Counted from the first letter of the stretch, positions 8,264 through 16,011 are shown. The stretch: 56,235 nt of DNA from UMGS172 sp045636945 (GCA_045636945.1 JAZTYO010000036.1:1-56235); one strand, 5' to 3'. Made by a program: numbers and translations. Notes: generated from the sequence alone by a model not told the origin.

Positions 8264-8545
8264 TTATAAGCTCTCTATAAAAGCAATCAAAAGTTTCTTT
8301 TGTTTTGGTGTGAGCTTAGAAAGTGCGATAGACAATTCATCATTTCTTGTTTCTATATTAAAAAATTCTTGAAGTGAAATACCCATTGCGTCACACAGTA
8401 GTTGTAAGTGCCCTACTGTAATATCAGCCTGACCAAGTTCTACTCTACGTAAGTGCGTCTGAGACACCCCAGCCTTTTCAGCCAAACCGTTCTGTGTGAG
8501 CCAACATCTATCCCTTAATTCAAGCAGTCTTTTACCAACATCCAT
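8264..8545 (-). CDS. XRE-family transcriptional regulator (probable element repressor)
   Basis: The protein has 93 residues. A canonical helix-turn-helix lies at residues ~7-60 (LTQNGLAEKAGVSQTHLRRV), followed by a short C-terminal helix pair. ATG 8545 follows GAGGAG; an upstream in-frame TTG lacks support. It is divergent from the 8718 gene, and the 172-bp spacer holds three related TTAGTYTTATAAG-like sites, one under its own leader and one inside the divergent promoter. It is therefore a likely autoregulated repressor of the 8718-10793 gene block. Confidence 0.88.
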   Translation of the reverse strand: MDVGKRLLELRDRCWLTQNGLAEKAGVSQTHLRRVELGQADITVGHLQLLCDAMGISLQEFFNIETRNDELSIALSKLTPKQKKLLIAFIESL

Positions 8546-8560
8546 ATTATGACTCCTCAA

Positions 8561-8645
8561 TTAGTCTTATAAGAATATTTTATCATAAAAGAACTGAATT
8601 TATTAGTTTTATAAGGTTGACTAATTAGTCTTAAAGTGCTATAAT
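8561..8645 (+). promoter_or_regulatory. Divergent control region with three operator-like repeats and a strong promoter
   Basis: A promoter TTGACT (8617-8622) - 17 nt - TATAAT (8640-8645) points to the 8718 gene. Three related words occur: TTAGTCTTATAAG (8561-8573), TTAGTTTTATAAG (8603-8615) and TTAGTCTTAAAG (8625-8636). The third lies in the spacer of the promoter, where a bound regulator would block RNA polymerase. The first covers the leader of the XRE gene. Confidence 0.7.
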
Positions 8646-8717
8646 ATTTTTAAGTAAACTTTTTACTAAACATCTACTGCACTTAGTTGCAAATTTAATC
8701 TTGAAAGGTTGGTTTTT

Positions 8718-9782
8718 ATGGGTTTATTTGACAAATTAAAAAGTGCTATTGACACAGCAACAGAGGCTATTAACAAGACGATTGAATCATCACAGAACGC
8801 AAAGGATCCTTTAGGTGATCCGGCTGTAAAAAAATATTATGAGGTTGCCTATGGATTGATGAAATCTATCGACAGAGTAACTGTGAATGCAATAAGGAAG
8901 CATATTGAACATCAGCTGGGAGAACCCTGTGATGAAACAATACTTCAAAAAGCGCTTGAATGCTATTGGGGTTCTCCATTATACCACATTATTACTGAAA
9001 ATACCTTCGGGGAGGATAAACAGAAGAAGATAGAAGAAGTAAATAGAACTCTTGATGCCCTGAATCAGTATAGAATCACGAAGGAAGAAGCATATACGCT
9101 TTATTACAATGAAGAAGTTGAAAAAATAACTGCAGAATTCAACAAGGTGCTTGAAGTTGTTGAACAACACGGATTTAAGCACTTTAAAGAGGGCATGAAT
9201 AGACTTTGGAGCAACAATCACGAGAATATTGGGTTAAATGCTTACTATGACATTGTTCATATGATTGTTAAGAATATGCTTTTTGAGGCTAATCCCGGCG
9301 CTAAAAGAGTTTTAATAACTTGTCTTGACCACGGAACGTATAGATTCCATAAAGTAAATGGTTCATTCAGAATAGCATCCATTGCTTTAAGAGCCCTGCA
9401 TTTTGAAAAGTACGGTAACAGTGAAGAAGGCTATACTTCCATCACAAAGGATGAAATCCTTGATTTTGTTTCCAACAACGAGGAATTCAAGGAAAAAACA
9501 AAAGAGCTCACAGAAGAAAATCCTTTTGACGCAAAAGATTATAATGCTGAATTTGCAGAAAGTATTATGTCTGTTGATATTATGTCCGGTGCGTTTGAAC
9601 ACGATTTTGGAGGTCGTCAGATTGCCAAAACCGAGTGCTGGATGCCGGATTATGAAACTGAACCTTACTACACGGATAAGGTTTGTAACCTTTATTGGAA
9701 ATACCTCGAAAACCATCTTGATGAAAACACTGAAGACTTAAATTCTGTGTACGATTTAATTTGGAAACAGATGAATACTTGA
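8718..9782 (+). CDS. Uncharacterised 354-residue protein under XRE control
   Basis: I do not recognise the family. The N-terminus (MGLFDKLKSAIDTATEAINK) is an amphipathic helix; the rest is soluble and mostly helical, with a histidine/tryptophan-rich middle and an acidic C-terminal third. No signal peptide or transmembrane segment is seen. ATG 8718 follows AAAGG; an upstream in-frame TTG is unlikely to be used. It is the first gene behind the strong promoter at 8617-8645 and is followed closely by two small genes, so it is the head of the element's regulated operon. No function can be assigned. Confidence 0.75.
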   Translation: MGLFDKLKSAIDTATEAINKTIESSQNAKDPLGDPAVKKYYEVAYGLMKSIDRVTVNAIRKHIEHQLGEPCDETILQKALECYWGSPLYHIITENTFGEDKQKKIEEVNRTLDALNQYRITKEEAYTLYYNEEVEKITAEFNKVLEVVEQHGFKHFKEGMNRLWSNNHENIGLNAYYDIVHMIVKNMLFEANPGAKRVLITCLDHGTYRFHKVNGSFRIASIALRALHFEKYGNSEEGYTSITKDEILDFVSNNEEFKEKTKELTEENPFDAKDYNAEFAESIMSVDIMSGAFEHDFGGRQIAKTECWMPDYETEPYYTDKVCNLYWKYLENHLDENTEDLNSVYDLIWKQMNT

Positions 9783-9822
9783 GCAGTCTTTTCTTTGATT
9801 CATAAGTAAACGGAGGCATGTT

Positions 9823-10005
9823 ATGGCTTTTTATGGAAAATGGGAAACTTGGAAAATTATTTATATCCCAAAAGAAATGAATGGTGGCGTTCGGGGTGTA
9901 GCCTTAGTGGAAGCCGGAGACAAACATCACGCTATGCAGACCTTTAGAGAACAATACTCAGGACAGTATACTACTGTTGAATCTTGTGAAAAACTTTTTA
10001 AATAA
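9823..10005 (+). CDS. Small uncharacterised protein (60 residues), paralogue of the next gene
   Basis: A good ribosome site (CGGAGG) precedes ATG 9823, 40 nt after the previous gene. The protein is basic with an aromatic N-terminus (WETWKIIYIP). Its layout, an aromatic strand followed by A..AMQTFREQY and a V.S.EKL end, parallels that of the gene at 10040, which suggests a pair of small domain paralogues. No known family is recognised. Confidence 0.6.
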   Translation: MAFYGKWETWKIIYIPKEMNGGVRGVALVEAGDKHHAMQTFREQYSGQYTTVESCEKLFK

Positions 10006-10039
10006 AGTTTGTAATAATCATAAGGAGGAAAGAAAATTT

Positions 10040-10201
10040 ATGATGGATGGATTTACACATTACGAGGGTAACGCCGTACTTTGGACGGTTTACCATAATC
10101 AAGGAACCACCTTTGTTCACGCTACAAGCGAAGCAATCGCCCTTCAAAGATTTATGGCAAAATACCCCAACAGAGTTGTTAAGAAAATTGTTCGCGGATA
10201 G
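10040..10201 (+). CDS. Small uncharacterised protein (53 residues), paralogue of the previous gene
   Basis: TAAGGAGG at 10021-10028 precedes ATG 10040 (a second ATG follows at once). The protein has an aromatic strand (VLWTVYH), then A..AIALQRFMAKYPNRVVKKI, matching the architecture of the 9823 product. The strong ribosome site and short spacing argue that it is truly translated, as the last member of the XRE-controlled block before a terminator. Confidence 0.6.
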   Translation: MMDGFTHYEGNAVLWTVYHNQGTTFVHATSEAIALQRFMAKYPNRVVKKIVRG

Positions 10202-10213
10202 TCAACACAAAAG

Positions 10214-10242
10214 CAGCGGCAGAAATTAAACTGCCGCTGTTG
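10214..10242 (+). terminator. Terminator after the small-gene pair
   Basis: A perfect 9-bp GC-rich stem CAGCGGCAG/CTGCCGCTG (10214-10222, 10231-10239) is followed by a short, weak T-containing tract (TTGTTAT). Confidence 0.6.
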
Positions 10243-10274
10243 TTATAAGAAATTATAATGAATGAGGCGATTCT

Positions 10275-10793
10275 ATGAAATATTCTATCAGTATAAAGAG
10301 TGCTCCTTCTCTAAAGGTGTGTGTGGGCGAATTTGATACTTTTGAAGAAGCAAAAGCACAAATGTCAAAGTTGATTATTGATTTAATTGACAGCCAAAAA
10401 GACGATGTTTTTGACGCTTGGGAAAATCTCAAGGAAGGTTTTTCCTTTCAAGCACGAGGCATTCTCGTTATGTACGAATGTTTTGGCGAAGTTGATTTTG
10501 ATGATGAAATTGACGAAGAGGGAGAGAATACTTCCTGCTTTGCTGACGAAAGTAATTTTGAAATCTCAGGAAAACCTGATAAGCTCGGTTATAACCTTTC
10601 AATAGACACCAATGTCATCAATATGAATGATCCCAATAAAAATTATCACTTCACATTAACCAGAGGATATGACGGAGGGGATGATGAACTTACAATTGCA
10701 TTACTTGTCAACGATGGAGCTGTTGAGGTTTATAATATCATTCCTGATGATGTCCGTTCACGTCTAGAACCTGTTGATTTGGATGATGAATAG
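10275..10793 (+). CDS. Uncharacterised acidic 172-residue protein
   Basis: I do not recognise the family. The protein is strongly acidic, with a D/E-rich stretch at about residues 74-86 and a DLDDE C-terminus, and has no membrane or signal segment. Such acidity is seen in DNA mimics and in immunity proteins, but no motif supports either. The ribosome site is GAGGCG before ATG 10275. It lies between two terminators, so it is probably its own unit or receives read-through. It is convergent with the macrodomain gene. Confidence 0.65.
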   Translation: MKYSISIKSAPSLKVCVGEFDTFEEAKAQMSKLIIDLIDSQKDDVFDAWENLKEGFSFQARGILVMYECFGEVDFDDEIDEEGENTSCFADESNFEISGKPDKLGYNLSIDTNVINMNDPNKNYHFTLTRGYDGGDDELTIALLVNDGAVEVYNIIPDDVRSRLEPVDLDDE

Positions 10794-10823
10794 AATATAA
10801 AGTTAAGCTCAATATATAAAATT

Positions 10824-10857
10824 ATAGCTGTGGTTCATCGCCACAGCTATTTTTTAA
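10824..10857. terminator. Bidirectional terminator between converging genes
   Basis: A perfect 10-bp stem ATAGCTGTGG/CCACAGCTAT (10824-10833, 10841-10850) precedes TTTTTT. It serves the acidic-protein gene and possibly the converging macrodomain gene. Confidence 0.8.
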
Positions 10858-10860
10858 TAA

Positions 10861-11394
10861 TTATATCATACTGTTAAATACGGATTTTGCTTCTTTCATT
10901 GATTCCGGACTGTAAGCACAGACCTTTACATCTATTTGATAGTCGGGATAGTCGGATATGAATTTCTTATAAGCTAACAAACATTGTTTTGTTGACTCAG
11001 CCACAGGATTATCTAAATCACCACCATATATGCCTGAGCTAATTAACGGAAAAGAAATACTATGTAAAAGATATTCTTTCAGCACACACAATGAATTATA
11101 GTAGGCATCGAATAGTTTATCGAAAGCGGTGGGTGTTACTGAAAAATCAGGGCCAACGGCGTGAATAATAAAACGAGCATTTTTTATCTGACAAGCCTTT
11201 GTGAGTACGGCAGAACCGACGGGTAACGGTCGCTTAATGTAAGAACAAGCTATCATCAAATCCACAACGTTAGCTCTTCTGAATATTTCACCACATACAC
11301 CACCACCGGGTGCTAAGTTTTTGTTAGCAGCATTGACAATAGCATCAACGTTTTGATCAACACAGGATTCATTTAGTAAAACAATACTACTCAT
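10861..11394 (-). CDS. Macrodomain protein (probable ADP-ribose-binding hydrolase)
   Basis: The protein has 177 residues, a stand-alone macrodomain. The first ADP-ribose loop is VDAIVNAANKNLAPGGGVCG (16-35), with N21, N24 and the GGG at 30-32; the second is PLISSGIYGGD (116-126). These residues are those of MacroD-type hydrolases that remove ADP-ribose from proteins or act on O-acetyl-ADP-ribose. ATG 11394 follows GGGAG; a longer in-frame start at 11442 would overlap the upstream gene. It is cotranscribed with the 11423 gene on the minus strand. Together with the PARG-like domain at 2438 it gives the element two different ADP-ribose-processing folds. Confidence 0.9.
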   Translation of the reverse strand: MSSIVLLNESCVDQNVDAIVNAANKNLAPGGGVCGEIFRRANVVDLMIACSYIKRPLPVGSAVLTKACQIKNARFIIHAVGPDFSVTPTAFDKLFDAYYNSLCVLKEYLLHSISFPLISSGIYGGDLDNPVAESTKQCLLAYKKFISDYPDYQIDVKVCAYSPESMKEAKSVFNSMI

Positions 11395-11422
11395 TATAGT
11401 CTCCCTGATACTAAAACAATAT

Positions 11423-11767
11423 TTATCCAACAATTCTTTCAATAGTATCTTTTATGGTTTCAAAATCACAATCGCAAGTTAAAAAACATTTATTCAAATC
11501 AAATATTAATGAAACTATTTCCTGATACAGATCGTGCAAGGGCGTTTTTTCCAAATCACTAACCCACCAACCGAATTTGTTCATCTCAAGAAGCAAACCG
11601 CTAATTTCTTTAGGTACAAGTTTATCCTTCCCATACTTATCCAAAAGCTCAAACGTTTCTTTAAAAAGTGCACGAACCTTTTCATATCCGGGGTTTTCAA
11701 ATTCAATTACTTTGTCTGTGACCTTATCCCACTCATTGATTAATTTCTCGATTCTTTGAATTTCCAT
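11423..11767 (-). CDS. Uncharacterised 114-residue helical protein
   Basis: The protein is helical and charged, with paired tryptophans (FGWWVSD), a C-terminal CDCDFE stretch and no recognised domain. AGGAG precedes ATG 11767. The gene ends 28 nt before the macrodomain start, so the two form an operon. It could be the partner or target-binding subunit of the macrodomain protein, which is inference from position only. Confidence 0.6.
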   Translation of the reverse strand: MEIQRIEKLINEWDKVTDKVIEFENPGYEKVRALFKETFELLDKYGKDKLVPKEISGLLLEMNKFGWWVSDLEKTPLHDLYQEIVSLIFDLNKCFLTCDCDFETIKDTIERIVG

Positions 11768-12028
11768 ATTTGAACGCTCCTAACATTTTTAGATTAAATA
11801 TATTATAACATATTATTCTTAAAATGTTTAATGTTTTTTCTTATAAGTTTAATTTGTTAAATAAACGCGCTTACAAACACCTCAAAACACGTTATAATGT
11901 GGTTAAGAAAACTCAAAACGATGTGTTTAGTGGGACGAATTTTATAATCAAATAGTGTCAAAAAGCAAGTTATAACAAGGCTTTCGGGCTATGTTATGAA
12001 AAGGTCTTTTATCTACTGATTCAGAGTG
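11768..12028. other. Gene-free right end of the integrated element
   Basis: This 261-bp stretch holds an AT-rich leader for the minus-strand operon, the second copy of the repeated promoter (11871-11898) and its shared downstream box. It also has CTTTCGGGC at 11981-11989, which recurs at 1290-1298 just inside the left repeat and could be an integrase arm site. I see no coding potential. Confidence 0.5.
11871..11898 (+). promoter_or_regulatory. Outward-facing promoter near the right end, copy of the recombinase promoter
   Basis: TTACAA (11871-11876) - 16 nt - TATAAT (11893-11898) matches the copy at 7472-7499 over about 60 bp including downstream boxes. It points out of the element, across attR, to the host terminator at 12138, and no gene follows it. 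It may be the promoter of a lost gene, drive a short RNA, or be active after circularisation, when it would face the left end and the integrase. Confidence 0.55.
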
Positions 12029-12101
12029 CGTTGAGATGATGGGTCTTATCGGTGCAGGTAACAACCCCATGGTTGGTATGACTGTTGCTTGTGCAGTTGC
12101 T
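12029..12101 (+). repeat. attR: right 73-bp direct repeat
   Basis: Identical to 1171-1243. The sequence on the left belongs to the element; that on the right continues as the host gene's original last codons. Confidence 0.85.
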
Positions 12102-12122
12102 GTTGAAGAGGCTGCTAAATAA
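12029..12122 (+). pseudogene. Stranded 3' end of the host GGGtGRT gene
   Basis: Thirty codons of GGGtGRT coding sequence in frame to a TAA at 12120-12122, with no start or upstream portion. The last residues read AVEEAAK instead of the AIEEALRK now found at the complete gene. It is the piece displaced by integration, and precise excision would rejoin it. Confidence 0.85.
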
Positions 12123-12137
12123 TTAAGGCTTAAAAAC

Positions 12138-12168
12138 AAAAACCGCTTACCGAAAGGTAGGCGGTTTT
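12138..12168 (+). terminator. Original host terminator of the GGGtGRT operon
   Basis: A 12-bp stem (AAACCGCTTACC / GGTAGGCGGTTT, one G-T pair) closed by a GAAA tetraloop and followed by TTTTGTG. Almost the same hairpin occurs at 22199-22230 behind the aldolase gene. Its position after attR, not after the intact gene, supports the integration model. Confidence 0.8.
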
Positions 12169-12324
12169 GTGTTATATTTTATATTAAATTCAAAGGCCAA
12201 CAACAACTAAAATTAAAATAGTTGTTTTTGTGATGAAAATACAATGTTTTTTGCCGAAAATTCAAATAAAAATTGCTATTATATATGTTATATTATAATA
12301 GTACTAACACAGAGGGAGATGATA

Positions 12325-13791
12325 ATGATGTTGTTTATGGGTATAGATGTTGGTAGTTCGGGCTGTAAAGTTTCGGTTGTTGACAACTGCGGAACCCTTA
12401 AATATTCGGCCTACCGGCCCTATTCATTCTCGTATAACAATGAGTTTTCTGAAATCGACCCCAATATCATTTTCAACGCTGTTGTTGAATCTATAAATGA
12501 TATTACACAAAAACACAATTTAGCCGAACTTGCTACCGTTAGTGTTACTTCGTTTGGAGAAATGTTTGTTCTTTTAGACGAAGACCGCAACGTTCTTTGC
12601 AGTTCCCTTTCGTATAGTGACCCCAGAGGAACTAAGCAGTGCAAAGATATGGCAGAGCAAAACGACAAAATTTATTCTATAACCGGAACCACTCTTAATC
12701 CTATGTATTCTCTTCCCAAATTACTATGGATTAGAGAAAACTACCCTGCAATTTACAAAAAGGCTTATAAACTTTGCATGTTTGCAGATTTTATACTTGT
12801 TAAATTAGGGGCAGATTTCCATACCGACTATTCACTTGCCGCAAGAACCCAAATGCTCGACATAAAGAACAAATGTTGGTCGAAAGAAATTCTGGGTTTT
12901 GCAAATATAAACGAGAATTTGCTTCCAACCCTTGTTCCTTCGGGTACTTGTGTTGGCGAAATCGATTCCAGAGCTTCAAAACTTACGGGACTTCCTAAAT
13001 CGGTTAAGTTATTAGCCGGAGGGCACGACCAAAGTTGTGCCGCACTTGGAGCAGGTATCATTCGCGACGGAATCGCCTTAGACGGCATGGGTTCTAACGA
13101 ATGTGTTGTTCCTTGTTTTGACAGACCAATGTTAAACGACACTATGAGAAGTTCCAACCTTGCTTGTATTCCCTATATGCTTGAAAACAAATATGTTACA
13201 TACGCCTTTAACAAAACTGCCGGCACTACATTTGATTGGTATAGAAAAATTATTGGCATTAAGGATTATGACCAATTGCTTAACAATATTGGTGATAAGC
13301 CTACAGGAATATTCTTTATGCCCCACTTTGCCGGTGCGGCTACTCCGTATATGGACGACAATTCGGTAGGCGCAATTGTAGGACTAAACCTTACAACATC
13401 CCGCGAAGATTTAACACGAAGCGTTATTGAGGGCTTAAACTACGAAATCAAGGTAAATTTAAAATGTTTAGAAAAAGCAGGTTTTACCTTAAACGAAATG
13501 TATGTAGCAGGCGGTATGTCGAACAGCGATAAAATACTCTCGTTAAAGGCCGATATGTTAGGAATTCCGATTAAAAGGCTTGAGATTCCCCAAACGGGAA
13601 CACTTGCTATGGCTATTTTCGGAAGCGTTGCTATGGGGGTATACAGCGATATACCTACCGCAGTTAAAAACTTGGTAAGATGCAACAGTGTGTTTATGCC
13701 AAACCAAAAAAGGCATGACGAATATTGCGAACTGTTTTATAAATACGAAAAAATGTATAATGCAGTAAAATCGATATACGAAGGAGATTAA
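12325..13791 (+). CDS. FGGY-family carbohydrate kinase
   Basis: The protein has 488 residues. The N-terminal ATPase phosphate loop is MGIDVGSSGCK, and the C-terminal half has GGHDQSCAALGAG and the FGGY-type adenosine motif AGGMSNSDKIL. It phosphorylates a ketose or polyol; the substrate cannot be read from the sequence. ATG 12325 follows GGGAG; upstream in-frame ATGs lie in the AT-rich promoter region with a -10 TATAAT at 12294-12299. It is first in a six-gene operon and stops 1 nt before the next start. The cluster (isomerase, kinase, transketolase, aldolase) implies isomerisation, phosphorylation, then C-C cleavage. Confidence 0.9.
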   Translation: MMLFMGIDVGSSGCKVSVVDNCGTLKYSAYRPYSFSYNNEFSEIDPNIIFNAVVESINDITQKHNLAELATVSVTSFGEMFVLLDEDRNVLCSSLSYSDPRGTKQCKDMAEQNDKIYSITGTTLNPMYSLPKLLWIRENYPAIYKKAYKLCMFADFILVKLGADFHTDYSLAARTQMLDIKNKCWSKEILGFANINENLLPTLVPSGTCVGEIDSRASKLTGLPKSVKLLAGGHDQSCAALGAGIIRDGIALDGMGSNECVVPCFDRPMLNDTMRSSNLACIPYMLENKYVTYAFNKTAGTTFDWYRKIIGIKDYDQLLNNIGDKPTGIFFMPHFAGAATPYMDDNSVGAIVGLNLTTSREDLTRSVIEGLNYEIKVNLKCLEKAGFTLNEMYVAGGMSNSDKILSLKADMLGIPIKRLEIPQTGTLAMAIFGSVAMGVYSDIPTAVKNLVRCNSVFMPNQKRHDEYCELFYKYEKMYNAVKSIYEGD

Positions 13792-13792
13792 C

Positions 13793-14926
13793 ATGAGTAA
13801 AAAGATTAGATTTGGAATTATTGGATGCGGTCTTATGGGCCGTGAATTCGCTTCGGCAGCAGCACGTTGGTGCCATTTAACCGACGATATTGCCGTTCCC
13901 GAAATTGTTGCAGTATGCGACCGCAACACCGACGCTATTAAATGGTTTACCGATAATTTTAGTTCGATTATCTTTTCTACCGATGACTATAAAGAATTGC
14001 TTGCAAGAGAAGACGTAGACGCAGTTTACTGCGCACTTCCCCATAATCTTCACGGTGAGGTTTACAGCGATATTATAAACGCAGGTAAACATCTTCTTGG
14101 AGAAAAGCCCTTTGGTATAGACTATGCTGCAAATGAAAAGATTTTAGCAGCCGCAGCAAATCACCCCGAAGTAGTTGTTAGATGTGCGAGTGAATTCCCC
14201 TTCTACCCCGCTTGTCAAGAACTTATTAAATGGATTAAAGAAAACCGATTCAAAAAGATTATTGAGGTTAAAATTGGTTTTAATCACAGTAGTGATATGG
14301 ACCTTACCAAACCCATTAACTGGAAGCGTATGATTAACATCAACGGTGAATACGGTTGTATGGGTGACTTGGGAATTCATACCCAACACGTTCCCTTCCA
14401 TGTTGGTTGGAAACCTCTTGATGTATATGCTGTGCTTTCAAACATTGCTACCGAAAGACCCGACGGCAAGGGAAACATTGTTCCTTGCGAAACCTGGGAC
14501 AACGCAACACTTGTTTGCAACACAGTAGATAAAAACAACGACCGTTTCCCCATGTTTGTAGAAACCAAACGTATGTCTCCCGGTTCTACCGACGAATGGT
14601 ATATTGAAATTCACGGACTTGAATGTTCCGCTAAATTTACTACAAACGAACCTAATATTTTCTCTTATACCCAGGCAGTTGGCAAAGAACAGGCTTGGTG
14701 TAAACTAAACATTGGCTACAAACCTCAATTTGCAACCATTACCGGCGGTATTTTTGAATTTGGCTTTACCGATGCCATTTTACAAATGTGGTGTTCCTTT
14801 ATTAAGGAACTTACCGGCGAAGAGGTTGAGTTCGGTTGCTTTACCCTTGAAGAAACAAAGCAGTCTCACGAACTACTTACTGCCGCACTGAAATCTCATA
14901 AAGAAAAGCGCGTTGTAGAACTTTAA
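13793..14926 (+). CDS. Gfo/Idh/MocA-family NAD(P)-dependent oxidoreductase
   Basis: The protein has 377 residues. An N-terminal Rossmann fold begins GIIGCGLMG, and the family's EKPFG motif is seen as GEKPFGIDY at about residues 103-111; a C-terminal alpha/beta substrate domain follows. AAGGAG at the end of the kinase gene serves as ribosome site. Members oxidise or reduce sugars, inositols or sugar acids. Here it likely converts a sugar or polyol before isomerisation or in a side branch, paralleling the zinc dehydrogenase at the end of the operon. Confidence 0.9.
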   Translation: MSKKIRFGIIGCGLMGREFASAAARWCHLTDDIAVPEIVAVCDRNTDAIKWFTDNFSSIIFSTDDYKELLAREDVDAVYCALPHNLHGEVYSDIINAGKHLLGEKPFGIDYAANEKILAAAANHPEVVVRCASEFPFYPACQELIKWIKENRFKKIIEVKIGFNHSSDMDLTKPINWKRMININGEYGCMGDLGIHTQHVPFHVGWKPLDVYAVLSNIATERPDGKGNIVPCETWDNATLVCNTVDKNNDRFPMFVETKRMSPGSTDEWYIEIHGLECSAKFTTNEPNIFSYTQAVGKEQAWCKLNIGYKPQFATITGGIFEFGFTDAILQMWCSFIKELTGEEVEFGCFTLEETKQSHELLTAALKSHKEKRVVEL

Positions 14927-14936
14927 GGTGAACAGT

Positions 14937-16010
14937 ATGAAATATTGGGATTATAAAAACATTGATAAAACCAAATACGGCAACATTTCGCAGATTGGCG
15001 GTATTAAAAGATACGTATTTGCCGACGGAAAGGCAAAAGGCATAGAAGCAGTAGAGGTTAAAACCGGCGCAGGTTTGCAATTTACCGTTCTTCCCGGAAG
15101 AGGTATGGACATTGCTTGGACCGAATACAGAGGTTGCCCCGTAAACTATATGTCGAAAACAGGGGTTGTTTCCCCCGACTATTACGAAAGCAACGGCATG
15201 AACTGGTTGCATAACTTTTTTGCAGGTATGTTAACAACCTGTGGTTTGCTTAACGTTGGCGGCCCTCAAAAGGTTACTCATAGCGTAATCGGCGAACGCG
15301 AATATGGTATTCACGGCCGTATTTCCAACTGTGCTGCAGAACAGGTTAGCGTTTTCGAAGACTTTGTAGACGGCGAATATGTTATGAAGGTTTCGGGCCT
15401 TATGCGCGAAGCAGTTTTACACGGTGAACACCTAACCCTTAGAAGAGAAATTTCTACAACTCTTGGCAGCAAAGAGTTTAAACTGAAAGACACGGTTTCT
15501 AACCTTAACGTTTTACCCCAAGAGGTAATGTTGCTTTATCATATAAATGTTGGTTACCCCTTGCTTGATAAAAACAGCCGCTTTGTTTCAAATTCTAAAA
15601 CTGTAACAGGGCTTTCGCCCGAAGCTGAGGCCGAAAAGGCTAAAGCGTTTGAGTTTAGCGATCCTGTTTTAGGCATTGCCGAACGTTGCTATTCTCACGA
15701 TATGAACGAAGGCGAAAACGGTTTAGTTAAACTTGCCTTTGTAAATGACCAACTTGAAATGGGGCTTGCTCTTGAATACCGTAAAGACCAATTACCATAT
15801 TTCAATGAGTGGAAGATGTTAAACCAAAAGGAATATGTTGTAGGGCTTGAACCCGGCAACTGCCTACCTTGCGGTATTATAAATGCAAGAGAAACCGGTA
15901 TGGTAGATTCTATTCTTCCAAACGAGCAAAAAACCTATGAAATTTTATTTAAAATTTTAGACGGTAAAGAAGAAATTGAAAACTACGAAAAAGAAATTTT
16001 CCAAAAGTAA
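14937..16010 (+). CDS. DUF4432 family aldose 1-epimerase-like protein
   Basis: The protein has 357 residues in the galactose-mutarotase-like fold class. It has PGRGMDIAWTEYRG early, GEREYGIHGRISN in the middle, and conserved histidine and glutamate residues near GLEPGNCLPCG. DUF4432 proteins occur in sugar catabolic operons and are thought to interconvert anomers. ATG 14937 was chosen because AAGGTG precedes it; a GTG at 14928 is an alternative. Ten nucleotides separate it from the upstream gene. Confidence 0.85.
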   Translation: MKYWDYKNIDKTKYGNISQIGGIKRYVFADGKAKGIEAVEVKTGAGLQFTVLPGRGMDIAWTEYRGCPVNYMSKTGVVSPDYYESNGMNWLHNFFAGMLTTCGLLNVGGPQKVTHSVIGEREYGIHGRISNCAAEQVSVFEDFVDGEYVMKVSGLMREAVLHGEHLTLRREISTTLGSKEFKLKDTVSNLNVLPQEVMLLYHINVGYPLLDKNSRFVSNSKTVTGLSPEAEAEKAKAFEFSDPVLGIAERCYSHDMNEGENGLVKLAFVNDQLEMGLALEYRKDQLPYFNEWKMLNQKEYVVGLEPGNCLPCGIINARETGMVDSILPNEQKTYEILFKILDGKEEIENYEKEIFQK

Positions 16011-16011
16011 G

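Larger units (their letters stand above)
1171..12101. mobile_element. Integrated element of ~10.9 kb inserted in the 3' end of the GGGtGRT gene
   Basis: Perfect 73-bp direct repeats at 1171-1243 and 12029-12101 bound the element. The left repeat is the 3' coding end of the GGGtGRT gene; the right one is an isolated copy with the original stop codon and host terminator behind it. A tyrosine integrase gene starts 171 bp inside the left repeat, the usual position for att-proximal integrases. Inside are a candidate mobile-element polymerase, a DUF669-like protein, a serine recombinase, an XRE repressor, and ADP-ribose/NAD cargo. The unit is 10,858 bp (1171 to 12028). No conjugation, capsid or packaging genes are visible, so it looks like a small integrative, possibly mobilisable or satellite-type element. 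The base composition is more AT-rich than the flanking housekeeping genes. Confidence 0.85.
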
